A stretch of DNA of 64,000 nucleotides from NCBI GenBank assembly GCA_045636065.1, contig JAZTWW010000046.1:1-64000 (forward strand). The letters are read 5' to 3'. Below, one piece after another: positions 1-8,428 of the stretch. A program made the position numbers and the translations under genes. Position 1 is the stretch's first letter, and every line of letters starts with the position of its first letter. This DNA is from RGIG5050 sp045636065 (lineage in GTDB: Bacteria > Verrucomicrobiota > Kiritimatiellia > RFP12 > UBA1067). A model generated the notes under the pieces. The model made no database searches. It saw only the letters and a program-made list of their open reading frames with translations, and was not told where the DNA came from.

Positions 1-483
1 CCTCCCTCCAACACCTTATTCCAGTCCGAACCGTATTCTCATTTCCCTCAAACCAAAGGGCACCACCACCCTTTGCAACCCAACAACCTCTCAAATCTCC
101 CCCATTCCCTTATTCGCATCCCCCAAGATTTAGTCCGAAACGTATTCTCATCAAAACAAAATTGCGGCTAAACTCACCATCTAAACTCGCATATATTGCA
201 ATTTTCATCGTTGCCACTTGACTCGGAAACGACGGAGTCAATGTCTACGGATGCTTGATTCCACTATGGGAACCAATTGGCCAGCTGCAAACAAATATAC
301 AGCGGTTGCAACGCTTGCGTCAAAGGCATTGTCCCTCTGATCATGCAATCATCGCATTTGGATTTGCAAATAAAATGCTAATAACGGCACCTGCACTAAC
401 GGTGACATATACAGTTATAGCGTCTCAGTTGCAACTGCATTTGCTACTGAGCTGCTTCCAACCACACTTCCGCTAAAGGCAAC
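1..483. other. Non-coding left edge
   Basis: I see no convincing gene here. A 73-codon plus-strand frame at 255-476 has no ribosome binding site or recognisable domain. The tract carries two direct copies of a 20-bp repeat (23-42 and 132-151) that recurs in inverted orientation inside and upstream of the next gene. The minus-strand translation just below 480 is alanine/valine rich, like the tail of the neighbouring gene, so it may be decayed coding sequence, but it contains stops. Confidence 0.5.
23..151 (+). repeat. Two direct copies of a 20-bp repeat
   Basis: Copies at 23-42 and 132-151 share AGTCCGAAACGTATTCTCAT with one mismatch in the first copy. Two more copies in the opposite orientation lie at 894-912, inside the next gene, and at 1824-1843, upstream of its promoter. 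The arrangement brackets the orphan gene at 484-1773. Confidence 0.75.
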
Positions 484-1773
484 CTATGCCGTCATGGCAT
501 TTGCTGTAGCGGAATCTCCTTTAATGGCATTCGCCGCTAGATTCGGCAGCATGTCCGCTGAACTGATGCAATCCACGCTCAAAAGGAGCTCAAGTGCCGC
601 CTCCATGCCGCTGAACGATCCCCCGCCCGCTGCGATTATCTCCTTAGCAGCGGCTCTGGCCTCCTCCAGCGACGCATCCGTACCCTTATCCTCTCCATCT
701 TTCGCACCAGCACCATTGCAGACATGCGCTCTGTCGCCCACATCCGCCCCATGGCCGTTGGCATTGGCCCCAGGGCCGCTGGCATTGCCCCCATGGCCGC
801 CCTCCGCACCGCGGGCATCCACGCTACCGCCGTCCGCACCGCCTGCATCCATGCTGCCGCCGTCCGCACCACTGGCATCTGCCCTTGCTTTGGTGAGAAT
901 ACGTTTCGGACTCTTCCCATCCCCAAGAAGCGCGGATGCCGGGACCGGATCCCCGACCCCGACCGCCTGGCGGAACCTCTTCGCAAGCGCCTTGTAGCGC
1001 ATCACAGTCTTGTACCTCGCGGCGAGCTCGGGGACGTTTGCCTCAAGGTAGCGCCTTATACCTCCGCGGCGCCCCTTGATGCGCATCGTGTCCCGGTCCA
1101 GTATCAGCGAATTGTCCACATAGCACTCGAGATCCTCCAGCATGGACCCGAACCTTATCATGTTCTCGTTCGAATCCAGCGCCACGACGAACGCCTTGCG
1201 TAGCATCTCGGGCTTGGGGCACGGATTCACCGTAGTGCGCCTTCTTATCCTGCGCCGCTCCGCGGCAAGGCCGAGCCTCCTCTCGCGTTCCGCCTGATAG
1301 TACGTGGGGCGCCTGAGCCGGCGGAGGTGCCCGTTCATGAACTTGACGATGTACCACAGCAGCAGCGACGCGCCCCCAGCCATGAAGTACGCCATGACGT
1401 TCGCGTGCCACAGGCGCGCGCGCCCGAACGGCAGGTCCTTCGGATCAAAGAGCCAGCTCTCGATCGAGCGCGGCCGGTCGCCTAGCGTCTGGGCGTATTT
1501 CCGGGCGAGCCGCCAGTACGCGCGGCGGTACTCCACGCCGTCGACCCTTACGACATGGCGGTGGAACCAGTCGAGGAATGCCGCGAACGACGGATCCTCG
1601 CTCCTCAGCCCGTCGCGGATCGCCTTGAGATCGAACTCCTCGTCGGCGTGGTCGGAGAACTCGAACCTCTCCCCCCTGCCCCTTACGCGGACCTCTTTCC
1701 TGCGGCCTTCGCCGTCATGGGTGTCCACCTTGACGCCCCTTCTCTCAAGATATCGCCTTTTCTGCCTGTCCAT
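484..1773 (-). CDS. Orphan hypothetical protein with low-complexity tail
   Basis: A 429-residue protein that I do not recognise. Residues 1-120 are highly charged and Arg-rich. A hydrophobic stretch at about 124-146 could be one membrane segment. Residues 170-270 are basic again with a MLRKAFVVALDSNENM-like segment, and about 300-355 is a low-complexity run of Ala/Gly/Asp/Ser with repeated GADGGS units. The ATG at 1773 follows AGGAGG by a good spacing, and an extended -10 (TTTGGTATAAT) lies at 1796-1804. Codon use is GC-rich, unlike the polysaccharide operon next door. One copy of the local 20-bp repeat lies in frame at 894-912. It stands alone, downstream of no other gene, after the terminator of the polysaccharide operon. 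Function unknown. Confidence 0.75.
   Translation of the reverse strand: MDRQKRRYLERRGVKVDTHDGEGRRKEVRVRGRGERFEFSDHADEEFDLKAIRDGLRSEDPSFAAFLDWFHRHVVRVDGVEYRRAYWRLARKYAQTLGDRPRSIESWLFDPKDLPFGRARLWHANVMAYFMAGGASLLLWYIVKFMNGHLRRLRRPTYYQAERERRLGLAAERRRIRRRTTVNPCPKPEMLRKAFVVALDSNENMIRFGSMLEDLECYVDNSLILDRDTMRIKGRRGGIRRYLEANVPELAARYKTVMRYKALAKRFRQAVGVGDPVPASALLGDGKSPKRILTKARADASGADGGSMDAGGADGGSVDARGAEGGHGGNASGPGANANGHGADVGDRAHVCNGAGAKDGEDKGTDASLEEARAAAKEIIAAGGGSFSGMEAALELLLSVDCISSADMLPNLAANAIKGDSATANAMTA
894..912 (-). repeat. In-gene copy of the 20-bp repeat
   Basis: On the minus strand this reads AGTCCGAAACGTATTCTCA, identical over 19 bases to the intergenic copy at 132-150. It is read in frame as part of SPKRILTK. 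Confidence 0.75.
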
Positions 1774-1795
1774 ACTCCACCTCCTAGACGCGAAT

Positions 1796-1824
1796 ATTAT
1801 ACCAAATCCGCGACGGGAAGTAAA
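1796..1824 (-). promoter_or_regulatory. Promoter of the orphan gene
   Basis: On the minus strand the -10 TATAAT (1801-1796) is preceded by TTTGG, giving an extended TGGTATAAT. A weak -35 TTTACT sits 17 bp upstream. A leader with AGGAGG leads to the ATG at 1773. Confidence 0.7.
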
Positions 1825-1843
1825 TGAGAATATGTTTCGGACT
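1824..1843 (-). repeat. Copy of the 20-bp repeat
   Basis: Reads AGTCCGAAACATATTCTCAT on the minus strand: one mismatch from the consensus. It lies just upstream of the promoter of the orphan gene. Confidence 0.7.
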
Positions 1844-1888
1844 AATTCTCAGAGGGGAGATCTGGTGGATGATGGGTGGGCGGGGGAG

Positions 1889-1928
1889 CAAAAACAAAAC
1901 GCCCGGATGGAGGGCCATCCAGGCGTTT
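1889..1928 (-). terminator. Rho-independent terminator ending the polysaccharide operon
   Basis: Arms 1897-1910 and 1915-1928 pair over 14 positions with one mismatch around a 4-nt loop. On the minus strand the hairpin is followed by TTTTGTTTTTG. It lies 43 bp after the stop of the last glycosyltransferase gene. Confidence 0.87.
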
Positions 1929-1970
1929 GTGGGAATGTACGGGGGTATGGGGATTTATAACGGTGTAGAG

Positions 1971-2924
1971 TTACATATCTTCGATCGATTCGTCCCAGAC
2001 CGGTGGGTTTGAACTTACAGTCCCCTGCAGTGTCTGGTGTACCTTCTCCGGAGTGGTCGGGCGTGGCTTTCCCGACATTCTTTCCGTGGGAAGCGAATTC
2101 GGGGTTCTGTGCGATTTGAAGACGAAACCCCAGATCTTGAAGAGGTACTTGAGGTAGATAAGCGGGAGGCAAGACCAGATGCCGTGGGAGCGGAGAGCAC
2201 GCAGATCCTCAACGTTTATCTCGACATTCGAGCGCCAGCCGGCGGTGGAAGCCCCACCCATGCGCATCACAACCACACACTCCGGGAGGTACGCCGCTTT
2301 CAACTTCGCCAAGTATAGATACCGCAACTCCAGCTCAAAGTCGGCACAGATGCGGTAGTCGAGCGAATAGCCTCCAAGGCGCTCAAAACACTCGCGCCGG
2401 ACATAGAACGATGGATGCGGCACCATTGCGCCAAAGCGGAACATCCACGGCCGCCACCTCTTCGCCGAGCAGTAGCGCACAGTTGGCGCTTCGCGCAAAG
2501 CCTCAAGCGTGTCACCAGACCTCACAAAACGGATGTCGGCATACATACAATCCACTCCAGAACCACCGTCTTCCACACTGTCACCCTTGCGCGCATTGCA
2601 GCTGAAAGCACTGGCAATCTTTGCGAGAGTATCGTCCGAGGCAAGGACATCATCCGCATTCAGAATACCGACAACATCCCCTGTTGCCATCTTAATGCCC
2701 TTGTTGATGGCGTCATACATGCCCCTGTCCGGTTCACTAATCCATCGCATCCTGCCATTGAACTTGGGCTCGTAATCCTTCAGCAGCCCAACAGTGCCAT
2801 CCTTGCTACCGCCATCGACAACAATGTACTCAACATCGACGCCCTTCTGCGCCAGGACAGACTCTATCGCCGTATGGATTGTTGCCTCACTATTGTAGCA
2901 GGCGGTTATAAGGGTTACCTTCAT
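1971..2924 (-). CDS. Family 2 glycosyltransferase
   Basis: A 317-residue inverting GT-A glycosyltransferase, expected at the inner face of the membrane adding a sugar to a lipid-linked glycan. The N-terminus has the classic GT2 start (TLITACYNSEATI), a VVDGGSKDGT nucleotide-binding segment at 36-44 and the metal-binding NADD at 89-92. GMYDAINKG at 68-76 is typical of the WcaA/WbbD-type branch. The last 40 residues are polar and unrelated to the catalytic fold. It is the last gene of the ~25-kb polysaccharide operon and is followed by a strong terminator. Donor and acceptor cannot be told from sequence. Confidence 0.88.
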   Translation of the reverse strand: MKVTLITACYNSEATIHTAIESVLAQKGVDVEYIVVDGGSKDGTVGLLKDYEPKFNGRMRWISEPDRGMYDAINKGIKMATGDVVGILNADDVLASDDTLAKIASAFSCNARKGDSVEDGGSGVDCMYADIRFVRSGDTLEALREAPTVRYCSAKRWRPWMFRFGAMVPHPSFYVRRECFERLGGYSLDYRICADFELELRYLYLAKLKAAYLPECVVVMRMGGASTAGWRSNVEINVEDLRALRSHGIWSCLPLIYLKYLFKIWGFVFKSHRTPNSLPTERMSGKPRPTTPEKVHQTLQGTVSSNPPVWDESIEDM

Positions 2925-3077
2925 ACTTTAGACATGCTCTATGGATTCATCGCAGACGCTTGACTTGCCAGTCTTGCCATCGCCATTGTACTCCTTCGGC
3001 GGGAACAGCGCGGCGATAGTGACGCACACCGAACCTATTTATCAACAAAACAATCCCGATCCCCGCAGCGACTTTCA

Positions 3078-4067
3078 TCAAGATCGACATGCCAATTCCT
3101 CAATAGCATTCTTCAGCAACCACACACGCTCTTCAGGAGTGCCATCCCGATAACCCTTCAAGTAAATCAGCCTCCCACCATACCCTTTCCATATTTGCGA
3201 TTCTGGCTGGTTATTGGGATTGGATATTGGCAACATTTCCACACTGTCACATTCCTCCGGCCCCCACGCCGGAGCGCCATCTGTGGTAATGACTCGCTTG
3301 CCGCGTTCCAGGGCTTCGGCGATGACGAGGCCGAAGTTGTCGGATAGGGTCGGGAGTACAAGAACATCACACCATTCCCATACTTTCTCTAGTTCGTCGC
3401 CAAAGGCGTTGGAGATTATTTTCGCGCAGAGACGAGATGCGCCCGCGCCGCAAGGCGTCGGAATGGGTGAGCGAAGCGAACTGCGAAGCAGCCGCAAGGC
3501 CCCGCGAGGCGCAGAGGTTTCTTCAATCTGCCTAAGGGCAGCTTCGAAGCAGGAGAGACCTTTGAGGGGATGGCGGCGGCCGAGATAAAGCAAGTGGAGC
3601 TCCTTATTCTCTGCCTGCTCAAGCTCTACATGATCTACATGATTCAGATTAAAGAAGCGCTTGATGTCGGTGACTTCAACAGGCGGGCAATGCTTGCCTA
3701 GATACGACTGTATCCATCCCTTCTCTGCTTCGCAAGTCGCTACGAGAACCTTTGCCCGGCGAAGACAGAATCGCTCAATTGGGCCTACAAGGGCTTTCTT
3801 CCAGCCATGGTAGCGAAGGCGGATCGGATCATAGCACGCTTCCGGCATCCAATGCACGTTACGGCCCCACAACGCCGCCCACCATAGGCATGGCAACCAT
3901 CCGCAATGAATCCACACTTCATCAGCCGACCTCAGCTCGCGAACCTTCGCCCATGTCGTATATGAAACTTCGCATCCCTCGCGCTGCTGCTCGTCAATTA
4001 TCATTCTGGCAATATTTGCCGCACCATTCCACGGCTGCCACCCAGCGCAGATGTGAAGGATATTCAT
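3078..4067 (-). CDS. Family 4 glycosyltransferase with a GC-rich in-frame insert
   Basis: A 329-residue retaining GT-B glycosyltransferase. The C-terminal half carries DVLVLPTLSDNFGLVIAEAL, the E-x7-E donor-binding region, and a central LLYLGRRHPLKGL. The ATG at 4067 overlaps the stop of the upstream gene by 4 nt (ATGA), so I prefer it to an ATG six codons upstream. Residues about 178-215 are Arg/Ser/Pro-rich, do not fit the fold, and are encoded by GC-rich DNA (about 3425-3535) containing GCCGCAAGGC twice, so this looks like an inserted repeat read in frame. About 150 bp without a gene follow the stop. Confidence 0.85.
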   Translation of the reverse strand: MNILHICAGWQPWNGAANIARMIIDEQQREGCEVSYTTWAKVRELRSADEVWIHCGWLPCLWWAALWGRNVHWMPEACYDPIRLRYHGWKKALVGPIERFCLRRAKVLVATCEAEKGWIQSYLGKHCPPVEVTDIKRFFNLNHVDHVELEQAENKELHLLYLGRRHPLKGLSCFEAALRQIEETSAPRGALRLLRSSLRSPIPTPCGAGASRLCAKIISNAFGDELEKVWEWCDVLVLPTLSDNFGLVIAEALERGKRVITTDGAPAWGPEECDSVEMLPISNPNNQPESQIWKGYGGRLIYLKGYRDGTPEERVWLLKNAIEELACRS

Positions 4068-4819
4068 TTGCCTATTTCGTCCCATCGCAGGCCACGATAC
4101 CTGGCAGAATCAATCTTGCGCTTAAACCAGCTTCCGTCCAACATACTTGCCGCCCTTGTCACATTACGCCAAAAACCAGTGGACGCAACATCATATTTCG
4201 CATTGACCCGCGCCCATTCCTCTAGCTGCGCACCACGATTCTCACCGCTACCCGTCTTAGAGCCGTCATGCGAACGGAAGCCCCAGGCATAATCATTAAG
4301 ACTAGCGAAGCGAACCCCCTCCTTTGCCCAACGAGTCCAGAGATCGATATCCATTACATACTTGAGATTAGCGTCGAATCCGCCAAGACGCTCCCATAGG
4401 GTATGCCTGAAGAATGCACTTGGACCGCCAGTCCAGACACTCATCATGCACCCAAACCACGGCAGCCATTTCGCATCAGTCCTAACATCCTTGATACGCC
4501 CATTCTCATCAAGATAGACAGTATCACCTGCGATCCATTCAATCCTGTCGGTCCTATTAATCCTGCCTAAAACTTTCTTAAGTGCCCCTGGTAGCAGCAC
4601 ATCATCTGCATTCAACCAGAATAACCACTCGCCCTTCGCCTCGGCAAAACCTTTGTTGAGCGCATCGCTCTGCCCCTCATCTGGCTTAACGTCTCCATCT
4701 TGAACAATAATCTCAAGATCTTTGCCCAAGCCCTGGCTTTCAAGCGATGCTATCGCCTCATCAAAATAAGGACGCCGCCCCTTCACAGGGACAACGCAGC
4801 TGAAGAGAGGAGAAGACAA
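4064..4819 (-). CDS. Family 2 glycosyltransferase
   Basis: A 251-residue GT2. FSCVVPVKGRRPYFDEAI begins the fold, GQSDALNKGF at 49-58 and LNADD at 69-73 mark the nucleotide and metal sites. It resembles the GT2 at 18899-19735, which shares QSDAxNKGFAxAxG and NADD. The only in-frame start that fits the family is TTG at 4819, with a weak ribosome binding site, so the exact start is uncertain. It overlaps the next gene by 4 nt. Confidence 0.85.
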   Translation of the reverse strand: MSSPLFSCVVPVKGRRPYFDEAIASLESQGLGKDLEIIVQDGDVKPDEGQSDALNKGFAEAKGEWLFWLNADDVLLPGALKKVLGRINRTDRIEWIAGDTVYLDENGRIKDVRTDAKWLPWFGCMMSVWTGGPSAFFRHTLWERLGGFDANLKYVMDIDLWTRWAKEGVRFASLNDYAWGFRSHDGSKTGSGENRGAQLEEWARVNAKYDVASTGFWRNVTRAASMLDGSWFKRKIDSARYRGLRWDEIGK

Positions 4820-4891
4820 ACTCGTTATTAAATGAAATTATTGCCATTAAAGCAACAATTACTGCTTCAATGGCAACAGCTCACGCGCATA

Positions 4892-5170
4892 TTAGCAATA
4901 ATACCGTCTCTCACCAAAATATGAATCCCATTTTGCCAATATTTCATCGACTCTTGCTTCTATTATTCTCTCAATATTGGCAAGCACCCGCCTATTGATC
5001 CCAGAGTTGTTATTGGCAATAAGGCACTTCCCTGCAGATGTAATCCATATCTTTGTTGCATTGGCCACAGGAGCACCCTCTGCCACATGCACATGGACTG
5101 GCTCCAGCGGAATGTTTTCATTGGACCAGAAATAAACCCAATATGGGCCCGCCTTAAAAACCTGAGGCAT
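4892..5170 (-). CDS. DUF4160 family protein
   Basis: A 92-residue protein starting MPQVFKAGPYWVYFWSNEN, followed by PVHVHVAEG: the DUF4160 pattern, a small family usually encoded beside a second small protein and often discussed as toxin-antitoxin-like. Function is not established. I chose the ATG at 5170 because the family starts there; an upstream ATG at 5194 is possible. It overlaps the preceding gene by 17 nt. The pair sits inside the polysaccharide operon but has its own promoter. Confidence 0.75.
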   Translation of the reverse strand: MPQVFKAGPYWVYFWSNENIPLEPVHVHVAEGAPVANATKIWITSAGKCLIANNNSGINRRVLANIERIIEARVDEILAKWDSYFGERRYYC

Positions 5171-5426
5171 TGTCGAATCCTCCAGTTTCGGCAAACTCCA
5201 TAATCAAATGCGCAGTTGACTTGATGACTTTCTCGATCTTTGATACATCCGCTTTTGAAAATCCATTAATATCTTCCCACTGATACCCTGGCAACCAGCA
5301 GGTTGCATTGCAAAAACACAGCTTTTCATCAGGTCTCTCGGCAAAAACCTTGACGCGCCCATCCTGCTTTGTTTCAGAATGGACGATCTCCGTTCCATCA
5401 TCGAGTGTGAGAAATGGATACATCAT
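5154..5426 (-). CDS. Small hypothetical partner of DUF4160
   Basis: A 90-residue protein I do not recognise. It has an N-terminal beta-rich part (YPFLTLDDGTEIVHSE) and a C-terminal helical part (SKADVSKIEKVIKSTAHLIM). GAGGG lies upstream of the ATG at 5426; the next codon is also ATG. It overlaps the DUF4160 start, as two-gene TA-like cassettes do, and a TTGACT-17-TATACT promoter precedes it. By position it would be the DUF2442-like partner, but I cannot confirm the family. Confidence 0.65.
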   Translation of the reverse strand: MMYPFLTLDDGTEIVHSETKQDGRVKVFAERPDEKLCFCNATCWLPGYQWEDINGFSKADVSKIEKVIKSTAHLIMEFAETGGFDNASGF

Positions 5427-5456
5427 GGTTGTGCCCTCTTCAAATTTTCTGCTGAT

Positions 5457-5485
5457 AGTATACCATTACTCTGATACAAAGTCAA
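5457..5485 (-). promoter_or_regulatory. Promoter of the DUF4160 cassette
   Basis: Minus strand: -35 TTGACT (5485-5480), 17-bp spacer, -10 TATACT (5462-5457) with an extended TGG. The -35 overlaps the end of the upstream glycosyltransferase gene. This gives the cassette transcription independent of the operon. Confidence 0.75.
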
Positions 5486-6333
5486 ATACACACTTTGCTC
5501 ATACTTGCCAATTGTTCTTTGCGCTTGCGCAACCGGCCTATCTCTTTATCAACTAACCATCTATACCACAACCCTTGCCAAAAATGCCAAAGAAAGCCTG
5601 GGAGTCCATCAAGGAAGCCGAGCTTGAGGAAGTAGCGGATGCAGAAATAAGCAAAGGCCCGGAAGTAGGGCGGGAGTTTGTAATACTTAATCTTCTTCCG
5701 ATCTGTGGCTGTAGGATTTGCGAGACGTTCTGGATTGTTGAAAAGTGAGACGGCATCCATTGCTTCGCGCTTGGCATAACCACGATGCTTATCTTGCCAC
5801 CAATCAAACGAGTTTAGGTTGTCGTCGTAGAATACGCCGTTAAAATCAGCGCAACAACCCTCCGAAAGAAGGATATGTTCATCCATCGCCCTATCTTCGA
5901 TGCGCCCGACTCCATACCGAAAAATACGTAAAAGACGAATGCCATTCGTGCCATGATGAATCTCACCGCCAAGGAACTTTCGCTTCAATTCCAAAGTCAA
6001 CCCTGAAATATCATCTGGCACCTTTGGTAGCCCATCCTTAAGCCTTTCAATTGTCTCTGGTGTAAGATACTCATCCGCATCTAGACGCAGCACCCACTTA
6101 GCCTCAATAGGAAGATTATCTAATGCCCAATTGAATTGCTTAGCATATAGTCCAGGCCATTTGTTAAATGCAGTAATCGCCCCCATCTCGAGAGCGATTT
6201 CATGAGTGCCGTCACTAGGCTGAGACTCCACGACAAATGTTTGCCGCGCCTCAAGCGGCTTCAATCGCTCAAGACAGCGCCGAATGTGAAGTTTTTCTTG
6301 CCCTACAAGTATTATTACAGCGATATCAGTCAT
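5482..6333 (-). CDS. Family 2 glycosyltransferase, LPS-core type
   Basis: A 283-residue GT2. The N-terminus (IAVIILVGQEKLHIRRCLE) and RLDADEYL with its DxD-type metal site follow the WaaE/KdtX-like pattern, where a short N-terminal nucleotide-binding half is followed by an aromatic, basic C-terminal tail (about 225-265) likely to sit on the membrane. It starts with ATG at 6333, directly after the acyltransferase-like gene. Substrate unknown. Confidence 0.85.
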   Translation of the reverse strand: MTDIAVIILVGQEKLHIRRCLERLKPLEARQTFVVESQPSDGTHEIALEMGAITAFNKWPGLYAKQFNWALDNLPIEAKWVLRLDADEYLTPETIERLKDGLPKVPDDISGLTLELKRKFLGGEIHHGTNGIRLLRIFRYGVGRIEDRAMDEHILLSEGCCADFNGVFYDDNLNSFDWWQDKHRGYAKREAMDAVSLFNNPERLANPTATDRKKIKYYKLPPYFRAFAYFCIRYFLKLGFLDGLPGFLWHFWQGLWYRWLVDKEIGRLRKRKEQLASMSKVCI

Positions 6334-6334
6334 A

Positions 6335-7447
6335 TCAATTCAACGCGACATCACCCATACCTGGGCGAAGACGCCAGTTTGCTGGGTTATTCATACCCTC
6401 TGGCTCCTTGAACGAACTATTGGGACGTACACGATAGCAAAAATTGGCATCACCAATATGCTGCCAACCGAGACGCCGCAGGAACTTCTGTACGAACAGC
6501 TCATATGCCGGGAACTCCACAGCATCCAGTTTTTTGCGGCGCTTCAGCGCCCAAAGGACAATTCTCCACAGCAAATTGTTTTCATATCCAGGCAAACAAC
6601 CCCATTCAATAACCGAACCAAGCCACACATTCTTGAATCCGCGATGCGACGCCTGTTCATGAAAACGCTCTTTGACCATGAAGAAACCTATGGGCTTATC
6701 CCTTTTGTACATCAAATACGCCTTGGCCGGGTCATCTTTCGAAAAAGAATTATTTAACACCCACTTAAACCATCTCGCATCATGGATCTCGGAAAAACGT
6801 GCCTCATTAGCTTCTGTCATCTGGCCGAGGACAGACAATTGCGTGTTATCGCAAGTATCAACATTAACTACTTTGATGCCAGCAGCTTTAAATTTACCAA
6901 TAAATGATACAATGTGCGAATAAATCCATATGCAACAATCAAGAATCGATGAGACTGGCTTTGCCAACCAATTCTTCACCTTCATCTCAACGACGGCTCT
7001 TGATTTAAGAAGCATGACAAACCGCGGATATTCAAAAACACAGCATCCGAGCAAACGATGTATCTTAACTGCGCGTTGAGACATCCCCACACCAAAACCG
7101 ACATCAAAGTCACCATCTCGACAATCCTCAAACATAGCTGATAACTCTACCCCCAAGCCACTTTTGCGCGCCCAAGGTTCCACACTCGTTGAACTGCCAC
7201 CACCTGCCGAAACCTCAGCTCCATCACATTTTGCCAACAATGGGAACACATATTCACTACCCCCAACGCGTCCATTTACAATCCCAACTTTTGCTATTAC
7301 AACATTTTGATGCTGGCAGAATGGATTTGCCGACAATGCCTTGAGGATTCCTTCTGGGATGATAAAATGAGGAGTGCCTCCAACTACTCCATCGGAGGAC
7401 ACATCGGATAATTTTCTGAAAACAAGTGTAAAATCTTGCATAGGCAT
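6335..7447 (-). CDS. GNAT-fold N-acyltransferase-like protein
   Basis: A 370-residue protein with weak but recognisable GNAT/FemAB-like features in the C-terminal half: AYLMYKRDKPIGFFMVKE (a beta-hairpin as in GNAT), then a helix-rich region and FLRRLGWQHIG near the end, as in motif B. The N-terminal 130 residues are not recognised. It ends the KASIII-ACP-SDR cassette, so by context it may move the finished acyl chain from carrier protein to sugar. Two ATGs (7447 and 7441) are close to AAGGTGG; either could be used. The family call is tentative. Confidence 0.6.
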   Translation of the reverse strand: MPMQDFTLVFRKLSDVSSDGVVGGTPHFIIPEGILKALSANPFCQHQNVVIAKVGIVNGRVGGSEYVFPLLAKCDGAEVSAGGGSSTSVEPWARKSGLGVELSAMFEDCRDGDFDVGFGVGMSQRAVKIHRLLGCCVFEYPRFVMLLKSRAVVEMKVKNWLAKPVSSILDCCIWIYSHIVSFIGKFKAAGIKVVNVDTCDNTQLSVLGQMTEANEARFSEIHDARWFKWVLNNSFSKDDPAKAYLMYKRDKPIGFFMVKERFHEQASHRGFKNVWLGSVIEWGCLPGYENNLLWRIVLWALKRRKKLDAVEFPAYELFVQKFLRRLGWQHIGDANFCYRVRPNSSFKEPEGMNNPANWRLRPGMGDVALN

Positions 7448-7453
7448 CCACCT

Positions 7454-8209
7454 TCAGAGCATACCACCAGAGTCAACTATATACTTCTGCCCTGAAAGAA
7501 AATTCGCCTTGTCAGAAAGCAGAAATACTGCGAAGCTGGCGACATCTTCAACTCTGCCCCATCCGAATGGGTGTTGATCGTCAACAACTTCTTTCGCGCC
7601 GTATTTGTCACTTTCGGCAGAAGTTGTCATTGGCGTCTTTATCATAGAAGGCAAAAGGCTGTTCATCCGAATACCTCGAAAGGCGACTTCTCGCGCCATC
7701 CCCTTGATCGTTGCGGAAAGCGCGGCTTTCGACCCGGCATAAAGCGTCTGACCCCTTGTCGACACAAATGCATCCAATGACGAAAGATAGACAAACGATG
7801 CCCCTCTACCGACATTGTTCCGTCTGTCAAGAAGACCTTTTGTCATCATTACTGGCGCAAAGTAGTTTATGTCAAAGATTCGCTTTGCGTAGTCGTAGTC
7901 AAAGGCCTGAACAGGCGAAACCGCCGTTACCCCAGCCGAATATGCCATGCCGCTGAACTTGCCGTATTTTTCACGAAGTTCTTTCACGTAGTCTGGCAAA
8001 GCACCGATATCCTGCGCCAAGTCCTTTACTTCAAGACATATTGCTACTGGATCATGAGCCTTGTTCTTGAGCGCCTGAAGTCTCTCTTCGTTGCGACCCA
8101 TCGCAATAACAGTAGCTCCAAGTTCGTTCAGAAGCAAAGCGATACCCTCACCGATGCCCGACGATGCGCCAGTGACGATATACTTCTGGTCTTTTGTAAA
8201 CGAAATCAT
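7454..8209 (-). CDS. SDR oxidoreductase, FabG-like (module 2)
   Basis: A 251-residue classical short-chain dehydrogenase/reductase. TGASSGIG at about 19-26 binds NAD(P), YSAG replaces NNAG, and the catalytic Ser (YLSSLDAF) and YAGSK (Tyr-x3-Lys) are present. FabG members reduce 3-oxoacyl-ACP to 3-hydroxyacyl-ACP. Its gene follows a KASIII and overlaps an ACP gene by one base, repeating the order seen at 9568-11629. The expected substrate is the beta-keto group made by the neighbouring synthase, bound to the neighbouring carrier. No dehydratase or enoyl reductase is nearby. Confidence 0.9.
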   Translation of the reverse strand: MISFTKDQKYIVTGASSGIGEGIALLLNELGATVIAMGRNEERLQALKNKAHDPVAICLEVKDLAQDIGALPDYVKELREKYGKFSGMAYSAGVTAVSPVQAFDYDYAKRIFDINYFAPVMMTKGLLDRRNNVGRGASFVYLSSLDAFVSTRGQTLYAGSKAALSATIKGMAREVAFRGIRMNSLLPSMIKTPMTTSAESDKYGAKEVVDDQHPFGWGRVEDVASFAVFLLSDKANFLSGQKYIVDSGGML

Positions 8210-8427
8210 TAGAGTCCCGCCTTGCCCATGATGTCACCAAGCGTCGAAAGCGAACGAAAATCTGCCAGCTTCATCTTGACGCCAAAGTGCTTGTCAAGAA
8301 ACGCCATCGTCGCCATGATCGAAAGCGAATCCCACTCATCAAGATCCGCAAGGACGGTGTCTGCGGTCAGTTCCGTGTCCGTTTGAAGGACGTCCTGCAT
8401 TTCAGTCAGGAATTCATCACGTGTCAT
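8209..8427 (-). CDS. Acyl carrier protein (module 2)
   Basis: A 72-residue carrier protein. WDSLSIM around residue 35 holds the Ser for 4-phosphopantetheine, and helix 2 runs into FLDKHFG. AAAGGAGAAT lies just upstream of the ATG at 8427, which I chose over longer frames because it gives the normal ACP length. It starts immediately after the KASIII stop and overlaps the SDR start by one base. Confidence 0.92.
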   Translation of the reverse strand: MTRDEFLTEMQDVLQTDTELTADTVLADLDEWDSLSIMATMAFLDKHFGVKMKLADFRSLSTLGDIMGKAGL

Positions 8428-8428
8428 T

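Noticed and set aside
255..476. Plus-strand 73-codon frame at the left edge
   Set aside because: No ribosome binding site, promoter or domain, and no other gene on this strand.
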